Shown: piece by piece, positions 7,656 to 15,755 of the stretch | Layout of the letters: every line of letters begins with the position of its first letter | Position numbering within the stretch: position 1 is the stretch's first letter | Origin: Chloroflexota bacterium | Lineage (GTDB): Bacteria; Chloroflexota; Dehalococcoidia; Lucifugimonadales; Lucifugimonadaceae | Length of the DNA stretch: 64,000 bases | Direction of reading: 5' to 3' | Assembly: GCA_002718415.1 (NCBI GenBank) | Contig: PBEM01000004.1 | Location: 38,140 to 102,139 of the forward strand | Notes under the pieces: model-generated | Seen by the model: the letters and a program-made list of their open reading frames with translations, nothing else | Told to the model about the DNA's origin: nothing | Database searches by the model: none | Position numbers and translations under genes: made by a program

Positions 7656-9326
7656 CTACATTACTTCTGGAGCATTCATACCCATCATATTTAAAACCTT
7701 AGAAAAAGTAATCCTACTTGCTTCAACTAATTTTAATCTTGCAGCACTTAAATCATTTGGTTTTTCGTCTTTTGGAATTACTCTACATTGTTCATAAAAT
7801 TTTTGTAATGACTTTGCAAGACTTAATGAATAATGAGCTAAATGATGAGGCTCAAGTTGTTCTGCAGCATAAGTGATAATTGTAGGAAATTCTATTATTT
7901 TTCTGATTAAAGATATCTCAGATTCGTCATTTAATAACAAAACATTCCCATTAGACTTTAATCCAAGTGATTCAGCTGATTTTTGAATTCCACATAACCT
8001 AGCATGAGCATATTGAATATAAAATACAGGATTATCTGAAGATTGTTTTTTAGCAAGAGATAAATCAAAATCCATTTGAGACTCGGAAGAACGACTTAAA
8101 AAAATAAATCTGCATGCATCTACACCAACTTCAGTTATCAAATCATCCACTGTGGTAATTACTCCCTTTCGTTTACTAAATTTCAGCAAATGATCACCAT
8201 CTTTAAAATTCACAATTTGATTTAAAATAATTTTTAATCTTTTTGAATCAATATCCAATGCTTCCATAGCATATTTCATTCTAGAAACATGAGCATGATG
8301 ATCAGCCCCCCAAATATCAATAACCAGGTCAAAATTTCGACTCTTAAATTTATTATGATGATATGCTATATCTGTACCGAAATATGTAGGCCCTCCTTGG
8401 TCACTTCTTATTAAAACTATATCTTCTTCCAAGCCTAATTTAGTACCTAAAAACCATAAAGCACCATCCTTATTTATTACTAATTCTTTATCGTTTAATA
8501 CTTTAATTATTGAATCAAAGTACCCGGAATCTAATAATTTTTTTTCTCTAAACCATTCTTCATAATTTACACCTAATTTAGATAATGTCGATTGTATATC
8601 ATTTAATATAGAATCTAGAACATGGGGAGAAAGAAATTCTATAGCTTTATCTTTAGGCATTTCAATAGGTAATTTTTCGAAACGATCATACAAAGATTTT
8701 GCTAATTCAATTAAATATTCTCCGGAGTACAGTTCTTCAGGTTCTTGTATATTTATTCCAGCTTTTTGTTGATACCTATAAAATAAACTTTCTAAAAATA
8801 AACGCATCTGATTTCCTGCGTCATTAACATAATATTCTTTATGAACTTTATGTCCTTTAGATTTAAGAATGTTTGCCAAAGTACTACCAATAACAGCTCC
8901 ACGAGCATGCCCTATATGAAGTGGACCTGTTGGATTTACACTTACAAATTCTAATTGAATATTCTTTGTATCTATTGCATTTATATCTCCATATTTTGAC
9001 CCTAGATCAATAACTTCTTGAATACTTTTTTGGAGCCATTTTTCAGAAAAAGTGAAATTTATGAATCCAGGTTTGATAGATTCTATTTTAGAAAAATAAA
9101 AATTAGAATCTATATTAGATATGATTTTTTCAGCAATATCCATCGGTGGAATATTCATTATTCTAGTCAAAATCAAAGGTAAATTAGTTGAAAAATCTCC
9201 ATGGTGAATATTTCTGGGTTTTTCAACATGTATATCTACAATTTTTACATTTGGTAAATCCCCAGATGATTGAGCAACATCCAAGGCGTTATGTATTATG
9301 ATTTTTATATCTTCAGGAACTATCAT
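7656..9326 (-). CDS. argS: Arginyl-tRNA synthetase
   Basis: Class I aminoacyl-tRNA synthetase charging tRNA(Arg). The 556 residues match the bacterial length. The order is an N-terminal additional domain (1-110), the Rossmann domain with PTGPLHIGHARGA (HIGH at 137-140), the KMSKS counterpart LKFSKRKG, and the DALR anticodon-binding domain ending at MGMNAPEVM. It stands alone between a convergent neighbour on one side and a divergent MFS gene on the other; the 92-bp divergent gap must contain both promoters, but no clear consensus could be picked. Confidence 0.97.
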   Translation of the reverse strand: MIVPEDIKIIIHNALDVAQSSGDLPNVKIVDIHVEKPRNIHHGDFSTNLPLILTRIMNIPPMDIAEKIISNIDSNFYFSKIESIKPGFINFTFSEKWLQKSIQEVIDLGSKYGDINAIDTKNIQLEFVSVNPTGPLHIGHARGAVIGSTLANILKSKGHKVHKEYYVNDAGNQMRLFLESLFYRYQQKAGINIQEPEELYSGEYLIELAKSLYDRFEKLPIEMPKDKAIEFLSPHVLDSILNDIQSTLSKLGVNYEEWFREKKLLDSGYFDSIIKVLNDKELVINKDGALWFLGTKLGLEEDIVLIRSDQGGPTYFGTDIAYHHNKFKSRNFDLVIDIWGADHHAHVSRMKYAMEALDIDSKRLKIILNQIVNFKDGDHLLKFSKRKGVITTVDDLITEVGVDACRFIFLSRSSESQMDFDLSLAKKQSSDNPVFYIQYAHARLCGIQKSAESLGLKSNGNVLLLNDESEISLIRKIIEFPTIITYAAEQLEPHHLAHYSLSLAKSLQKFYEQCRVIPKDEKPNDLSAARLKLVEASRITFSKVLNMMGMNAPEVM

Positions 9327-9418
9327 TTATGTAATCACTTAAATTAAGAATAAGCTTAAAAATAAATAATTTATACTTAAATTTATAAAATTATCTTATG
9401 TAATAAAACATCCTTAAT

Positions 9419-10654
9419 ATGAATTTACTAAAATCATCTAAAAAATACACTAATAAAATTTATTACGGTTGGTACATAGTTGCTGCATCTAGTTGGGTAA
9501 ATGCTATAGGTGGCTCAGTACAATGGAAAGGTTTCACTGTATTTTTTTTACCTATAGCGACTTCGCTAAATCTATCTTATACACAAGCCGCTTTACCATT
9601 TGCATTAGCTAGAGCTGAAAATGGATTATTAGGGCCTATAACAGGTAGGATGATAGATAAATTTGGTGTAAGACCTATGATGATATTAGGCACAATTTTA
9701 GCTGGAATAGGTTATTTATTATTATCTAGAACAAATAACTTCACATCTTTCTTATTGATATATGTATTTGCAATATGTCTAGGATCTTCAACAAGTTTTA
9801 TGCAAGCATCTACTACCGCTATAAATATGTGGTTTGTAAAAAAAAGAGGTTTAGCAATATCAATAAATAGCGCTGCATTTAGATTAGGAGGCGCATTTAT
9901 GATACCAATTCTCTCAATTATTATCCTTAGATGGGGATGGGAAACAGCCTCTATGATAGTCGGAATAGGAATTTTAATATTAATAGTACCTGCTTCATTA
10001 GTTTATAAAAAATCGCCAGAATCTATTGGAGAAAATCCTGATGGATTAAAGAATATTGAAAATTACGAATCACTAAATAATGATTGGGAAACAAAAGAAG
10101 CACTAAAAACTAGATCTTTTTGGATTTTATCTCTTGGGACTATATTACGAATGGCAGTACATGGAACAATTTATGTACATTTTATACCCATATTAGTATG
10201 GAAAGGAGAAACACAGCAAACAGCAGCAAATTTGATAGGCGCTATAGCTCTAATAGCTGTCCCTCTAATAATTTTATTCGGGTTTATCAGTGACAAAATA
10301 CCAAGACAAAAACTTCTAGGAATATTATATGCATCTGCATCAGTTTCTTTACTACTAATGTACTTTGCTGATGGAACATGGCCTATATTCTTCTCAATGA
10401 TTTTATTTATCGGAACAGAAATAGCAGCAGGATTTAACTGGGCTTTAGTAGGAGATATGTTTGGAAGAAAAAATTTTGCAACTATTAGAGGATGGATTTC
10501 TCCAATGTATAATGTTTCATTATTTGTTGGACCTTTAGCAGCTGGATATACTAAAGATAATACAGGTTCTTATGAATATGTATTATTAACAGGAAGTGTT
10601 CTTATGTTAATGGCTGCTATAACTTTTATGTTACTAAAAAATCCTAAAAGATGA
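9419..10654 (+). CDS. MFS transporter, oxalate/formate-antiporter-like
   Basis: 411 residues with about 12 hydrophobic segments and a central hydrophilic loop near residues 200-225 (YKKSPESIGENPDG), the standard major facilitator layout. The opening YYGWYIVAASSWVNA and the loop motif DKFGVRPMMI after helix 2 place it with the oxalate/formate and monocarboxylate transporter-like MFS proteins. The substrate cannot be read from the sequence; an organic anion is the family tendency. It is flanked by argS (divergent) and a tRNA-like element on the opposite strand, 2 nt after the stop, so it is probably monocistronic. Confidence 0.85.
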   Translation: MNLLKSSKKYTNKIYYGWYIVAASSWVNAIGGSVQWKGFTVFFLPIATSLNLSYTQAALPFALARAENGLLGPITGRMIDKFGVRPMMILGTILAGIGYLLLSRTNNFTSFLLIYVFAICLGSSTSFMQASTTAINMWFVKKRGLAISINSAAFRLGGAFMIPILSIIILRWGWETASMIVGIGILILIVPASLVYKKSPESIGENPDGLKNIENYESLNNDWETKEALKTRSFWILSLGTILRMAVHGTIYVHFIPILVWKGETQQTAANLIGAIALIAVPLIILFGFISDKIPRQKLLGILYASASVSLLLMYFADGTWPIFFSMILFIGTEIAAGFNWALVGDMFGRKNFATIRGWISPMYNVSLFVGPLAAGYTKDNTGSYEYVLLTGSVLMLMAAITFMLLKNPKR

Positions 10655-10656
10655 AT

Positions 10657-10733
10657 TGGTCGGATTGACAGGATTTGAACCTATGACCTTTGCATCACCA
10701 GTGCAATGCACTAACGAACTGGGCCACACCACC
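10657..10733 (-). tRNA. Degenerate tRNA-like gene, anticodon GGT (tRNA pseudogene candidate)
   Basis: A cloverleaf can be laid out exactly: T-arm ATAGG-TTCAAAT-CCTGT, variable loop AGGTC, anticodon arm TTGCA-CTGGTGA-TGCAA (perfect 5-bp stem), D-arm, and an encoded CCA (10657-10659). The loop reads anticodon GGT (Thr, codon ACC). The acceptor stem fails, however: GGTGGTG against CAATCCG has mismatches at pairs 1-72, 3-70 and 5-68. The D-stem GCCC/GTGC has a mismatch, and the D-loop has CG where GG is expected. Position 37 is G, unlike ANN-decoding tRNAs, which carry A37. The 3' end (G72, A73) is proline-like. It could be a decaying tRNA or an unusual functional one. Confidence 0.5.
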
Positions 10734-10797
10734 AAAATTTATAAAATATTATTGTACAATTAAACTGATGGTAAACATTTAATAATATTTATAATAT

Positions 10798-11944
10798 ATG
10801 GAAAAAAATATAAAATCTCCAAATATTAAGGATCTAGATACTCTTATATCAGAATTAAATCAAAATATTTCTGAGATAGTGAGGAGACTTTGACCTAAAT
10901 AAAATCCACATGGAAATAGATACTCTGGAGAAAAAAACTTTATCCGAAAATTTTTGGAATGACAGAAACAAAGCACAAATTTTCATGAAAACTCTTTCAT
11001 CAAAAAAAGATGAATATAATAAATGGAAAGACATCGTATCAAAATCAGAAAATTTAGTGGAATTTTCGAAGTTAATTAAATCAGAAAATGATTCATCTTT
11101 AAACAATACAGCTTATGAAGAATATGCTGATCTTCTATCTAATGTAAAAAGTTTAGAATTTGAATTACAATTAAATGGAGAGTTTGATGTGAGGTCGGCT
11201 ATCGTAACTATTACTCAAGGAGCAGGTGGAGTAGATGCCCAGGATTGGGCAGAAATGTTGTTGAGAATGTACATTAGATGGGCTGAAAAGAAAAATTTCA
11301 CCGTAGAAACTTTAGATTTTTCTCCAGGAGACGAAGCAGGAATAAAAACCGCAGTTATAAAAATCAATGGAAGATATAGTTATGGATACTTAAGGTCAGA
11401 AAAAGGGGTTCATAGACTCGTTAGATTATCCCCTTATGATACTGATCACAAAAGACATACTAGCTTCGCATCAGTTGAAATTTTACCAGAACCTGATGAA
11501 GCAGAAGAAATAAAAGTAAATACAGATGAAATAAAAATCGATGTCTTTAGAGCAAGTGGTAATGGTGGTCAAAGTGTACAAAAAAATTCTACAGCCGTAC
11601 GAATTACCCACATACCAACAGGAATAGTAGTATCAGTTCAAAATGAAAGATCTCAGGCTCAAAATAAAGAGATTGCTATGAAAATTCTTACCGCAAAATT
11701 AACAGATTTAGAAATAAAAAAAATATCTGATAAACAAGCAAAACTGAAAGGAGAACATATATCTGCAGAATTCGGTAGGCAAGTTAGAAGTTATATACAG
11801 CATCCATACCAAATGGTAAAAGATCATAGAACTAATTATCAAACAAATAAAACTAATGAAATCCTTGATGGTGAAATAGATTCATTACTTAAATCCTACT
11901 TAACAAATCAAATAGAAAATCATTCTAATAGTATATTGGACTAG
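10798..11944 (+). CDS. prfB: Peptide chain release factor 2 (programmed +1 frameshift)
   Basis: RF2 reads UGA and UAA stops and triggers peptide release. The gene is in two frames: codons 1-31 from the ATG at 10798, an in-frame TGA at 10891-10893, then continuation in the +1 frame from GAC at 10892. Ribosomes slip on CTT-T, helped by the upstream AGGAG, giving 381 residues. The GGQ catalytic motif (about 256-258, in SGNGGQSVQK) is intact. The stop-recognition tripeptide is SPY (about 211-213) where SPF is usual. In this family the frameshift lets RF2 control its own level. It is probably a single-gene unit; the next gene starts 69 nt later. Confidence 0.95.
10882..10894 (+). promoter_or_regulatory. 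prfB: RF2 programmed +1 frameshift site
   Basis: AGGAG (10882-10886), one base, then CTT-TGA-C (10888-10894). This is the known RF2 recoding signal: a Shine-Dalgarno-like element, a slippery CTT codon, an in-frame TGA and a following C. The spacing between the AGGAG and CTT is 1 nt, shorter than the 3 nt in the Escherichia coli site. Confidence 0.92.
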
Positions 11945-12013
11945 ATGTGATTAATTATGAATTATAAAATATCTTAATATTTAAATGTAATAATTATACG
12001 AAATGAACCTATC

Positions 12014-13720
12014 ATGATAAAAAAAATGAATAAAATAATTGTTTTAGCACTATCTCTTATATTTATTATTTCTACTGGATGTGGATCTGAAGATTCAATT
12101 TCAAATACAAACACATCTTCAGAAAACCAATCTAAACTTTCTTTAGCACCTAAATTAAATGAAAAATCTCAACCATCAACAAATCAACAAGGTGAAAAAA
12201 AATCAGGAGGAATACTAAAACGTGTATGGTCGGATCCTCCAACTTTAGATCCTCATTTAGTGACTGATGGGACTTCATATGGAATCGTTATTGAGGTTTT
12301 TTCTGGTTTAGTGAAACTGGGAGGTAATCCAAATGAACCAATAGAACCAGATTTAGCAGAAAGTTGGAAAATTCTTGATGATGGAAAAACATACGAATTT
12401 AAACTTCGTGAAAACTTAAAATTTTCTAATGGAGAAAACGTTACAACTGAAGATATAAAATGGTCACTAGAAAGAGCAGCTCATCCCGATACTGGCTCAA
12501 CAGTGGTAGAAGAATTTTTAGGTGACATAGTCGGTATTAAAGATATTATTGAAGGAAATTCAAACAATGCAGAGGGTATTACAATAATAGATGATGAAAT
12601 TATCCAAATCAAAATAGATGCACCTAAGGCATACTTTTTAGCAAAACTTACTTATCCTACAGCTTTCATTGTGAACAAACAAAATATTAATGAAGGTGGC
12701 AGAAATTGGACTGATAACCCCATAAGTACAGGACCATTTACACTTAAAGAATATAAGATAGGGCAGCGAATTAGAATCGCAAGAAATGATAATTACTGGG
12801 GATCTCCAGCCTATTTGGATGAAGTTGTATTCAACTTAGCTGGAGGAGTCTCAATGGCAATGTATGAAAATGATGAAATAGATATAACAGGTGTAGGACT
12901 TGCAGATTTAGAAAGAGTAGAGGATCCTACAGAACCTCTAAATAAAGATCTAATAATTGTTCCTCCCTCATTTTCTGTATCTTATATAGGTTTTAATGTT
13001 AATGAACCACCATTTGATGATGTTAAATTTAGACAATCTTTGAATTATGCAGTAGATAAACAATTAATTGCCGATCAAGTTTTTTCGAATTTAGTAAGAC
13101 CTGCATATGGAATAATCCCTCCAAACTTTCCAGGTTTTTCACCAGATATAGAAGGCCTAAAATTTAACAAAGAAAAAGCTCAAAATCTTTTAAACGAATC
13201 TAACTATTCTGATCCAAATACTCGTCCTAGAATCACTGTCACAGTGCCAGGAACTGGAGGGTCACCAGGTCTTACTACAGAAGTTATTGCAGATATGTGG
13301 CGACAAAATCTTGGAGTGGAAGTTGAAATCCAACAAGTAGAATGGGCTACATATATACAAGATTTACATAGAGGACGATTACAATCTTTCAGCGGTCTTT
13401 CGTGGCAAGCAGATTATCCAGATCCATCAACTTTTATTGATGTTTTATTTCGTTCAGATAGCGCCCTTAATAATGGAAATTATTCCAATAAGGAAGTTGA
13501 TACATTAATTAATAAAGCGCAAACAGAGCAAGATATAACTAAAAGGGTAAATCTTTATAATGATGCAGAAAAGATCATTGTAAACGATGCTGCATGGTTA
13601 CCATTATGGTGGGGTGTAGAAGCTAAAGCACTTGTAAAACCATGGATCAAAGATTATAAATTTTACTCTATGACTATCCCTACATATCAATATGTTTGGA
13701 TAGATAAAGACATTTACTAA
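12014..13720 (+). CDS. ABC transporter substrate-binding lipoprotein, peptide/nickel family 5
   Basis: 568 residues. A lipoprotein signal ends in ISTGC (Cys near residue 23), followed by a Ser/Asn/Gln-rich linker to about residue 65, so the binding domain is tethered outside the membrane. The SBP_bac_5 fold shows KRVWSDPPTLDPHLVTDG near the mature start, DLAESWKILDDGKTYEFKL, and FRQSLNYAVDK. This family binds oligopeptides, dipeptides, nickel chelates or other solutes; the ligand cannot be told. Two permease genes follow after 24 nt, which makes it the receptor of that importer. Confidence 0.92.
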   Translation: MIKKMNKIIVLALSLIFIISTGCGSEDSISNTNTSSENQSKLSLAPKLNEKSQPSTNQQGEKKSGGILKRVWSDPPTLDPHLVTDGTSYGIVIEVFSGLVKLGGNPNEPIEPDLAESWKILDDGKTYEFKLRENLKFSNGENVTTEDIKWSLERAAHPDTGSTVVEEFLGDIVGIKDIIEGNSNNAEGITIIDDEIIQIKIDAPKAYFLAKLTYPTAFIVNKQNINEGGRNWTDNPISTGPFTLKEYKIGQRIRIARNDNYWGSPAYLDEVVFNLAGGVSMAMYENDEIDITGVGLADLERVEDPTEPLNKDLIIVPPSFSVSYIGFNVNEPPFDDVKFRQSLNYAVDKQLIADQVFSNLVRPAYGIIPPNFPGFSPDIEGLKFNKEKAQNLLNESNYSDPNTRPRITVTVPGTGGSPGLTTEVIADMWRQNLGVEVEIQQVEWATYIQDLHRGRLQSFSGLSWQADYPDPSTFIDVLFRSDSALNNGNYSNKEVDTLINKAQTEQDITKRVNLYNDAEKIIVNDAAWLPLWWGVEAKALVKPWIKDYKFYSMTIPTYQYVWIDKDIY

Positions 13721-13744
13721 TAATTAATATATACTCAAAATATC

Positions 13745-14668
13745 ATGCTCGAGTATATTCTAAAGAGATTAATTTGGACTCCTATTCTTCTTCTGATCGC
13801 TTCTTTTTTTGTGTTTTTTATGGGAAATATTGCTCCTGGAGATCCCGCTGAATTAATCCTAAAAAATAGAGCTACTCCAGAAAAGATAAATGCCCTCAGG
13901 GAAGAAATGGGACTTAACAAACCTTTAGTAATTAGATATTTTTCTTATATAAAAAAAGCTGTCAAAGGAGATTTAGGAGATAGTTATATTTTCCAAGGCA
14001 AAAAGGTGACTGAGTTACTTATACCTAAACTTTTAGTATCAATAAAATTAAATATAGCTGTCACTATAATCTCTGTTCTTATAGGTTTACCTTTAGGATT
14101 TTATGCTGCAAAAAGAAGAGGTTCATGGGTAGACCCAACAATAGTATTATCTATGCTTTTTTTATTTGCCATGCCAGTTTTTTTTACAGCTCCTCTTCTG
14201 ATCACCATATTTGCAGTTAAATTGGGTTGGATACAAGCTTCAGGATGGAATGGTTTTTTTGATAAACAAATTATACTTCCTGCATTAACAATAGGTATAC
14301 CAGGTGCGGCTATTTATGTACGATACATGAGAGCATCTACACTAGATGTAATAGATCAAGATTATATTAGAACCGCTTTTTCAAAAGGACTAAATAATTA
14401 CACTATTAACTATAAACATATAATAAGAAATTCAATTCTACCTATCTTAACACTTTTGGGTTTTACAATAGCTGGAATATTTGGAGGATCATTAATTGTT
14501 GAAATAATATATGGAATTCCAGGAGTTTCTAGATTAGCTCTCGATGCAATTTATCAGAGAGATTTCCCGGTATTAACTGCTTTAGTTTTAATAGGATCTA
14601 CAATGTTAGTTTTAGCAAATTTAATAATTGACATCGCATACACAATAGTAGATCCTAGGATTGATTAA
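13745..14668 (+). CDS. ABC transporter permease, DppB/OppB type
   Basis: 307 residues with about six membrane segments. The N-terminus LEYILKRLIWTPILLLIASFF-like helix followed by NIAPGDPAELIL is typical of DppB/OppB permeases. The cytoplasmic EAA loop that contacts the ATPase is seen as DYIRTAFSKGLNNYTINYKH. It forms the membrane channel together with the next gene, 3 nt downstream. No ATP-binding subunit (DppD/DppF type) is encoded nearby. Confidence 0.93.
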   Translation: MLEYILKRLIWTPILLLIASFFVFFMGNIAPGDPAELILKNRATPEKINALREEMGLNKPLVIRYFSYIKKAVKGDLGDSYIFQGKKVTELLIPKLLVSIKLNIAVTIISVLIGLPLGFYAAKRRGSWVDPTIVLSMLFLFAMPVFFTAPLLITIFAVKLGWIQASGWNGFFDKQIILPALTIGIPGAAIYVRYMRASTLDVIDQDYIRTAFSKGLNNYTINYKHIIRNSILPILTLLGFTIAGIFGGSLIVEIIYGIPGVSRLALDAIYQRDFPVLTALVLIGSTMLVLANLIIDIAYTIVDPRID

Positions 14669-14671
14669 TAA

Positions 14672-15625
14672 ATGAATTCTTTTAATCAAAAAACTCTTTT
14701 TTCAATTTTTTTGAACCAACTGATAAAAAGAAAACTAGCTCTAATATGCATATCTATATTGTTTATAATTTATTTTATAGGAATATTTGCTCCAATTTTG
14801 TCAACTCATGATTATGCTGAAACAAACTTAGCCAAAACACAAAACGGTCCAAATATGGAGAACTGGTTAGGCACAGATAGATTAGGAAGAGATATTTATA
14901 CAAGAGTAATTTGGGGTATACAAAATACTATAATAATCACACTAATTACAATAATCACAGGCAGTTTTATTTTAGGTATCTCATTAGGCTTAGCTGCAGG
15001 ATATTTCAGAGGGAAAATTGATATTTTTATTATGAGATTAGGAGAAGTGATTTCAGCTTTTCCGGACATATTATTAATAATCTTACTTGCTGCAACATTG
15101 AGACCTAGTATTATTTCTTTCGGCCATTATATTGAAGATACTTTTGGATTTAGAGGTATATTATCTTCTGGTATTGTAGATTATTTGGTAATAGGTATTG
15201 CTTTACTACCACTTAGTTGGTTTGGTCTTATGAGATTGGTTCGTGGTCAAGTATTGTCAATTAGAAATGCAGAATATGTGCAAGCAGCAAAAGCTATGGG
15301 AACTTCTAATTTTGTAATACTTTTTAGGCATATTTTCCCAAATATTTTAAGTCCAATAATTGTAAGTATATCTTTCAGTATTGGAGCTATAGCATTATCT
15401 GAAGTAATGTTAAGTTTTTTTGGTCTTGGAGTGCAACCTCCTAGACCTAGTTTGGGTGTAATGATAGGAGATGTTACAGCAAGAGGTGGAGCTAGTATTT
15501 CAGTATTAAGAAATCATCCTGAACAACTTCTAGCCCCTATTATTGTAGTATGGTTAATGATATTTTGTTGGAATATTATTGGTGATGCACTTAATGAAAT
15601 ATTTAATCCAAAAAATCAATACTAA
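14672..15625 (+). CDS. ABC transporter permease, DppC/OppC type
   Basis: 317 residues. An N-terminal OppC-type helix is followed by the periplasmic motif NWLGTDRLGRDIYTRVIWG, diagnostic for DppC/OppC proteins, then five membrane segments. The EAA loop reads AEYVQAAKAMGTSNFVILFRH. It is the partner of the preceding permease. After its stop a 130-nt gap precedes guaB3, and the ATPase genes expected in a complete dpp/opp operon are missing. Confidence 0.93.
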   Translation: MNSFNQKTLFSIFLNQLIKRKLALICISILFIIYFIGIFAPILSTHDYAETNLAKTQNGPNMENWLGTDRLGRDIYTRVIWGIQNTIIITLITIITGSFILGISLGLAAGYFRGKIDIFIMRLGEVISAFPDILLIILLAATLRPSIISFGHYIEDTFGFRGILSSGIVDYLVIGIALLPLSWFGLMRLVRGQVLSIRNAEYVQAAKAMGTSNFVILFRHIFPNILSPIIVSISFSIGAIALSEVMLSFFGLGVQPPRPSLGVMIGDVTARGGASISVLRNHPEQLLAPIIVVWLMIFCWNIIGDALNEIFNPKNQY

Positions 15626-15665
15626 AACCAAGATAAAAAACTTAAATATAGCCACGTGTTATCAG

Positions 15666-15684
15666 AAGATTTAACATAAATCTT
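15666..15684. repeat. Perfect inverted repeat in the permease-guaB3 gap
   Basis: AAGATTT-AACAT-AAATCTT, a 7-bp perfect inverted repeat with a 5-nt centre. No T-run follows on either strand, so it is not a typical terminator. Its place about 70 nt upstream of guaB3, next to AT-rich -10-like sequences, would suit an operator. Chance occurrence in AT-rich DNA is possible. Confidence 0.3.
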
Positions 15685-15755
15685 ATTATAAGCTTACATA
15701 TAAAATAGCTAATTATAAATACTTATAAAGTTAATTTTTTACTAGGAGATGAAAC

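Noticed and set aside
10657-10733. Ordinary functional tRNA-Thr(GGT)
   Set aside because: Acceptor and D-stem mismatches and G37 do not fit a normal tRNA-Thr; it is reported as degenerate instead.
10910-11944. prfB starting at the ATG at 10910
   Set aside because: The upstream ATG frame plus the CTTTGAC recoding site give the full RF2 N-terminus; the internal ATG lies inside the first helix.
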